Source: a virus
Virus record (IMG/VR): IMGVR_UViG_3300042554_001774
Coordinates: 27,021 to 91,020 of that record
DNA: 64,000 bases
Strand: one strand, 5' to 3'
This document shows, piece after piece, positions 60,227 through 64,000 of this stretch. The stretch's first letter is position 1. Each line of letters opens with the position of its first letter. Made by a program: the position numbers and the translations under genes. The notes beneath the pieces were generated by a model that did not search any database, was not told where the DNA came from, and worked only from the letters and a program-made list of their open reading frames with translations.

Positions 60227-61007
60227 CGGATTCAATCAAACGTCGTCCAATCCACTCGGCGACTTGTGGCACGACTGCGTTTCCAACCAATCGCTCGGAA
60301 ACCCCATCAGCCACAACAGAAACTCTTTCGACGGGTTCATCGCTACCGAGAACGGAAATCCACCGATCAAACAAAGCACTTGCTTCAAACCTTTTTGTAC
60401 GACTCGCCCCGTTGACTGGTGGTAAAACCGCTGGTTCCAGTGTTCCGGCTTTGAACCATCTTTTTTCACAACGTCCATTTTCCATTGCGGTGGACGTGCG
60501 CACGGTGTCGGCAATAATGAACATCCTTTCCCGTAAGTGCGGGGCACCAATGGCGGCTGCGGGAATAATGTCCCATTCGCAAACGTACCCGATACCGGCC
60601 AACTGTTCGACGATCTCTCGCAATCCTCTTGTTCTGATCGCTGGGCTGTTTTCGATAACAACAATTCTTGGCTTGGCTTGTTTGACGACTCGGAAATACT
60701 CTGCCCATAAACCACTTCTGTCGTCGCTAAGTCCTTTGCCTTTTCCTGCAACGCTGATTCCTTGGCACGGGAATCCTCCACAAATAACATCAACTGATGT
60801 TGGCTCGAATGTTCTAATGTCGTCATGCTTGGGCACCTCCGGCCAATGCTTGTTTAATACCATCCGTGCATCTGGATCAATCTCGACTTGCCACGCACAC
60901 TTTAACCCCGCTCTGTCAAACCCAAGGTCAATACCACCGATGCCGGAAAACAAAGAACCGTATAGCAATTGATTGCATCGAAGCCCGCTATCAGGCGTTT
61001 TTGACAT
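60222..61007 (-). CDS. C5-cytosine DNA methyltransferase
   Basis: 261 residues, short for the family. Motif I LFSGIGGIDLGF, motif IV GGFPCQGIS (catalytic Cys), motif VI VIENSPAIRTRG, motif VIII HLRERMFII, motif X LVGNAVVPQVAEW. The target-recognition part is small. Shields phage DNA from restriction. A second frame overlaps its last 591 bases. Confidence 0.88.
   Translation of the reverse strand: MSKTPDSGLRCNQLLYGSLFSGIGGIDLGFDRAGLKCAWQVEIDPDARMVLNKHWPEVPKHDDIRTFEPTSVDVICGGFPCQGISVAGKGKGLSDDRSGLWAEYFRVVKQAKPRIVVIENSPAIRTRGLREIVEQLAGIGYVCEWDIIPAAAIGAPHLRERMFIIADTVRTSTAMENGRCEKRWFKAGTLEPAVLPPVNGASRTKRFEASALFDRWISVLGSDEPVERVSVVADGVSERLVGNAVVPQVAEWIGRRLIESV
60236..60826 (-). CDS. Overlapping second frame with methyltransferase-associated signature
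   Basis: 196 residues in another minus-strand frame, starting at ATG 60826 seven bases after GGAGGTG. Contains SWPVSGTFANGTLF, QPPLVPRTYGKGCSLLPTP and NPSKEFLLWLMGFPSDW, phrases I recall from proteins annotated beside phage methyltransferases. Either a true dual-coding gene or a by-product of conserved motifs. Confidence 0.55.
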   Translation of the reverse strand: MTTLEHSSQHQLMLFVEDSRAKESALQEKAKDLATTEVVYGQSISESSNKPSQELLLSKTAQRSEQEDCERSSNSWPVSGTFANGTLFPQPPLVPRTYGKGCSLLPTPCARPPQWKMDVVKKDGSKPEHWNQRFYHQSTGRVVQKGLKQVLCLIGGFPFSVAMNPSKEFLLWLMGFPSDWLETQSCHKSPSGLDDV

Positions 61008-61146
61008 GGTGAATTTTTCCTTGCGGGCTCAATGAATCAAAACGTTCGTCGTACCAAATAGGCCGCTCTACGTTGTCCTTTTCCATCGCGAGCATCAATT
61101 GCCGCAATGCGTCCAAGTTCTCGGTCGAGTCCTTTTGCGAATCCAT
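60991..61146 (-). CDS. Hypothetical protein
   Basis: 51 residues from ATG 61146 (GGAG eight bases upstream). ENLDALRQLMLAMEKDNVER; unrecognised. Overlaps the methyltransferase start. Confidence 0.55.
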   Translation of the reverse strand: MDSQKDSTENLDALRQLMLAMEKDNVERPIWYDERFDSLSPQGKIHHVKNA

Positions 61147-61177
61147 GTATATTGCTCCAGCGCGATAATCGCAGATG

Positions 61178-61663
61178 TTATTTACATGAAGGTGGCTTAG
61201 GGTATGGCATCCAGTGCGTGACAGATGCAATATCGTCGTCGTCTAGTTTGTCTGCATGCATTCCGTCCCAGCACCACAATACCGAGAATACACACGTTCC
61301 GTCAGAGACCAAAATGTCATCCTCGTCCTTTGGGATAAACTTTGCAAAGCTATTCCAGTTCCCATAGCGTCCACTGATATATTTTGCGTTTTTCGCCAGA
61401 TTTCGTGGGAACCTCCTCTCCATAGCTTCGACCTGCTCTTTCGACATAGACTCTACGCTCGTAGGGAAAACCATTTCTTGAATTTCATCCATGAGATCAA
61501 GTGCGTCCGGTAAGCTTGTGCTTATGGCGGTCTGCATTTGGCTTACTTTCCTTGCTATGTCTTCTCGCCTACTATCGAGGCTCCTATCCTTGACTGCGCA
61601 ATCCAGCATCCCGCCTACTCGCTCGACCAACCACTTGCTGTCAATGTAATTCTGTTCTGTCAT
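61178..61663 (-). CDS. Hypothetical protein (DUF551-like end)
   Basis: 161 residues (AAGGAG upstream). Helical first half; ends in VTHWMPYPKPP, as in DUF551-type phage proteins. Otherwise unassigned. Confidence 0.55.
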   Translation of the reverse strand: MTEQNYIDSKWLVERVGGMLDCAVKDRSLDSRREDIARKVSQMQTAISTSLPDALDLMDEIQEMVFPTSVESMSKEQVEAMERRFPRNLAKNAKYISGRYGNWNSFAKFIPKDEDDILVSDGTCVFSVLWCWDGMHADKLDDDDIASVTHWMPYPKPPSCK

Positions 61664-61981
61664 ATCCTTCTCCTTGAATTATGCCGTCACTATTACTGTC
61701 CACTCAAGAAATGATCGTGAAGCGTGGGATGCCTAGGTCTCCAGTTATTCCCCGGCTGGGGAGACTCCACGAGACCGACGATTACTCGCCGGTTTCTGCG
61801 ATCTCTCGATCACTTCATCAGTCGCAAAATGCCGGGCCAGATGTTTCCGATGTCAGCACCCCTGGGAAACCCACGGTTCTCGATCACTCCTCAATTAACA
61901 ACTCAATTCACTAAAACGCATGACTTTACTCAGTAGTAAATACTGCCACCGACAAACAAGATCTTGCTGCGACAGCGTGAA
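61664..61981. other. Gene-poor stretch
   Basis: No frame here has a start and ribosome binding site I trust on either strand. A minus frame after GAGGAG (IENRGFPRGADIGN...) is only about 25 codons. May be host-derived. Confidence 0.4.
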
Positions 61982-62233
61982 TCATTCCCACGACCAGGAC
62001 CACAATCGCCTAGCCCTGAATGCATCGCCGACTTCGCCGTACTGATAATCTCGCCGCCTCCTGGTTCCATCTGGGAACTCCACTACCGTATAGTAGTCTT
62101 GCGCGCCGATCTCATGGCTATGACCGACCACTACAATCTTCACATCTTCCAGCGGTGCCTGGTTACAACCAGGGATAACGCACAGCAAAAGCACACAATA
62201 AACTATAGCCTGAAGTCTTTTCCGAATACCCAT
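61982..62233 (-). CDS. Small lipoprotein
   Basis: 83 residues from ATG 62233 (AAGGTG). Signal and lipobox in MGIRKRLQAIVYCVLLLCVI then PGCNQ; a beta-rich mature part. Membrane anchored. Confidence 0.7.
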   Translation of the reverse strand: MGIRKRLQAIVYCVLLLCVIPGCNQAPLEDVKIVVVGHSHEIGAQDYYTVVEFPDGTRRRRDYQYGEVGDAFRARRLWSWSWE

Positions 62234-62264
62234 ACGATCACCTTCGTGCCAACTAGAGTCAGTA

Positions 62265-62486
62265 CTATCGCGACGAAACATCAGCATCAATAGAATTGAC
62301 CTGCACATTAAGATGCGTGGCTTCATACCACGGCATATCGATCCCCTTCGTCTCCTTGATCCATCGTGACTTTGCTCGTCCGTCAAGATACATGATCGGA
62401 ATAACTAGAACTGCTATCAGTAAAATTGCCGACATTATGGAACCAATGAATATGCACAACAACTTTAGGCGCTCCGACCAATCCAT
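62265..62486 (-). CDS. Membrane protein with one transmembrane helix
   Basis: 73 residues; helix at about 8-32 (LLCIFIGSIMSAILLIAVLV), then a polar C-terminal tail. GAGGTG before ATG. A holin-like role is possible but not supported. Confidence 0.55.
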   Translation of the reverse strand: MDWSERLKLLCIFIGSIMSAILLIAVLVIPIMYLDGRAKSRWIKETKGIDMPWYEATHLNVQVNSIDADVSSR

Positions 62487-62513
62487 AATTCACCTCAATA
62501 GAAACAATAGGCA

Positions 62514-62822
62514 CTACCTATCCTGGTAGTACAGGACTTTCCTTGCTTGACTTGCAGCGTCTGGCAGCAACTTAGCTATTGCTGGCCACTGATCACCGAT
62601 GCGGACCTCAATACCCTTCTCAATCACATGCAAACACATTGACAGCGCCTTTTTCAACCTGACACTCTCGGCCAGCGCCATTGCGTGATGGGCTCGTCCT
62701 GACTGCTGGTCGGCATATGACCCAAAGCACTCACCGTCTGGCGACACAATGGAATACCCATCACCCCGTTCTGTGGCCTGTATCGTCCACACTTCCACAG
62801 CCGCACTTTCGCTTTTACTCAT
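62514..62822 (-). CDS. Hypothetical protein
   Basis: 102 residues; EVWTIQATERGDGYSIVSPD then a helix. Recalls phage DUF proteins; not assigned. GAGGAG upstream. Confidence 0.5.
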   Translation of the reverse strand: MSKSESAAVEVWTIQATERGDGYSIVSPDGECFGSYADQQSGRAHHAMALAESVRLKKALSMCLHVIEKGIEVRIGDQWPAIAKLLPDAASQARKVLYYQDR

Positions 62823-62825
62823 GAT

Positions 62826-63341
62826 CTACTCCTCAGGCACACCGAACGGCATGCCGTCATCAACGAACATGAATCTCCTGAAAGCTTCCTCCCAGGTGTA
62901 AACTGACCATGCATAACTAGAATATCGCTGCGGAGGGAGAGCCTCCGTGCTACCAATCCTGACCGTCCATTTGTTTTTATATGGCTCAAACTCAGTCGCA
63001 TTTTTGAACGGCCTGTATTTCGGCTTAGGCTCATCTATTGGAGCACAGTACAGCAAAAATGCCTCGTACTTAGTATTTCTGGCAGACCTCCACACTTTGT
63101 TGCTATAATCAAAAAACTTCGCACCACTCCTGAAAGGCTCATTCGCCGTATCGATCAACCGATACCCTTCAGGTGGATCGACTGGCTTAAACTCAGGTAT
63201 CGGCATCCAGGCGACTACGCCGCCTAAAGACTTCCAATGGTAGAAGCTGACATTACCCATGCGCGACAGCTGCAATACAAGACCATCTTTGTTTGCATCA
63301 GCCGCAGTGGGCTTTCGTATTCGAATGTCAATCCAGTTCAT
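62826..63341 (-). CDS. DUF551-like conserved phage protein
   Basis: 171 residues. MNWIDIRIRKPTAADANKDG and WKSLGGVVAWMPIPEF are like the DUF551 start; the rest is Tyr/Trp-rich. Function unknown. Confidence 0.6.
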   Translation of the reverse strand: MNWIDIRIRKPTAADANKDGLVLQLSRMGNVSFYHWKSLGGVVAWMPIPEFKPVDPPEGYRLIDTANEPFRSGAKFFDYSNKVWRSARNTKYEAFLLYCAPIDEPKPKYRPFKNATEFEPYKNKWTVRIGSTEALPPQRYSSYAWSVYTWEEAFRRFMFVDDGMPFGVPEE

Positions 63342-63350
63342 TTCCAGCCC

Positions 63351-63422
63351 CTATCTCTTAATAATTGCACCAATTTCACAGTCCAGACTAATCAGCACAG
63401 TTCGCACAAATACATCCCTCAT
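63351..63422 (-). CDS. Candidate 23-residue coupling peptide
   Basis: ATG 63422 overlaps the upstream stop (ATGA); MRDVFVRTVLISLDCEIGAI IKR stops in front of the next gene. Same geometry as 44344-44415. Confidence 0.4.
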   Translation of the reverse strand: MRDVFVRTVLISLDCEIGAIIKR

Positions 63423-63805
63423 GGCGCGACTGTAGGTGTCAATCTTTCCAGGATCATCACCCTCTGATCTTCCTTTCTGTACTTCTGATTTAATCTCTCC
63501 GGATCTAACCTCGTCCATGTCTGCCTAAACACTTTTGACTTAAAAAAGACAATGCCGTGACTAGCAGATATATGCTCAGCGATCCACATGTCACCACGCC
63601 TCCTCACTGGGTAGCTCTTCTCCGCTAAGAACCACCCAGATACATCATACCTTCGATATTCAGGATCCCATGTCCATAAAATAATCTGCTTGTACTCAGC
63701 GCCGTTGTATAGCTGCTTGCAATGATTAAACTCAATTACATCGACAGGAAACTCGTTCCGAACTGGAACTGACACAACAGTCGCAAGAAGAATAAAGCGG
63801 AACAT
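63419..63805 (-). CDS. Hypothetical secreted or membrane-linked protein
   Basis: 128 residues; short hydrophobic start (MFRFILLATVVSVPV) then NHCKQLYNGAEYKQIILWTW and a basic end. AGGA before ATG. Unrecognised. Confidence 0.5.
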   Translation of the reverse strand: MFRFILLATVVSVPVRNEFPVDVIEFNHCKQLYNGAEYKQIILWTWDPEYRRYDVSGWFLAEKSYPVRRRGDMWIAEHISASHGIVFFKSKVFRQTWTRLDPERLNQKYRKEDQRVMILERLTPTVAP

Positions 63806-63814
63806 CCTTGATCC

Positions 63815-63860
63815 TAAAAAATGGCAGCGCCGGGCGAGAGGCGGTCAACCCGACGCCGCC
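63815..63860 (-). terminator. Rho-independent terminator after ssb
   Basis: GGCGGCGTCGGG / CCCGGCGCTGCC (10 of 12 pairs plus wobble) followed by a T-run. Ends the SSB transcript. Confidence 0.75.
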
Positions 63861-63870
63861 ACAGGGGATA

Positions 63871-64000
63871 CTAAAAAGGAATATCTTCCATCGACGACTG
63901 CGATGGCTGGTACTGTTGCGGAGGAGCAGCATGTGGATTGTATTGCTGCTGCGGAGCCGCTTGTTGAGTCGGCTGAGATCGCTGCTGCTGTGGCTGCTGT
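63871..64000 (-). CDS. ssb: Single-stranded-DNA-binding protein (C-terminal part only)
   Basis: The last 42 codons are seen: a Gln/Pro-rich linker and the acidic tip MEDIPF, the hallmark of bacterial SSB. The OB-fold lies beyond the window. Confidence 0.85.
   Translation of the reverse strand, partial: QQPQQQRSQPTQQAAPQQQYNPHAAPPQQYQPSQSSMEDIPF

Noticed and set aside
61681-61936. Rightward small gene in the gene-poor stretch
   Set aside because: Two overlapping frames, no ribosome binding site and no recognisable product.

Overview
The window reads as most of the genome of a temperate tailed bacteriophage. The left third (1-14.5 kb, all minus strand) is the virion block: scaffold, HK97-type major capsid protein, head decoration protein, zinc-finger protein in the small-terminase position, large terminase, portal and three tail/adaptor proteins, most joined by ATGA or TAATG overlaps. 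Next comes a control and replication block (14.6-32.5 kb): an HTH protein, a DUF1289 protein, a recombinase with two serine-recombinase catalytic domains, a sigma-like factor, PhoH, a prim-pol primase, an acetyltransferase, a flap-type 5'-3' exonuclease, an SF2 helicase, a ParB-like protein, a UvrD-type helicase, a Rad50-like ATPase and a divergent XRE repressor over face-to-face promoters. No replicative DNA polymerase was seen, and the single-stranded-DNA-binding protein is cut by the right edge.

From 32.5 to 53.4 kb lies a long leftward chain of about 50 small genes, mostly of unknown function, tightly packed with strong Shine-Dalgarno sites and coupled starts. It is punctuated by two repeated signals: an intercistronic hairpin of the CCGTCTC...GAGACGG type (16 copies, 40.9-54.3 kb) and a 14-base motif ACTTGCCATATAAC/CC that forms the -35 region of several promoters. 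From 53.4 to 55.4 kb there is about 2 kb without a convincing gene but packed with hairpins; its left half ends in an intrinsic terminator and looks like a large structured RNA of about 0.8 kb, and its right half holds a second hairpin cluster with a duplicated 36-bp unit.

Rightward genes at 55.4-57.7 kb end with an excisionase-like protein facing a tyrosine integrase. Next to the integrase is an attP-like site: the 3' end of a tRNA-Arg(TCT) gene flanked on both sides by copies of ACTACAACCA, as expected for arm sites, so the sequence looks like the free or circular phage form. Beyond it are cargo-like genes: a CAP-domain protein, a zinc-ribbon alpha/beta hydrolase, and a C5-cytosine methyltransferase that overlaps a second long frame with its own ribosome binding site and recognisable signature. 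Small membrane, lipo- and hypothetical proteins then lead to the SSB.

An IS200/IS605 element (tnpA and tnpB, 27.8-29.4 kb) has split a small gene whose two halves can be rejoined. The host is a bacterium that uses Shine-Dalgarno initiation and sigma70-like promoters; I cannot name it from the sequence. No lysis genes were recognised.
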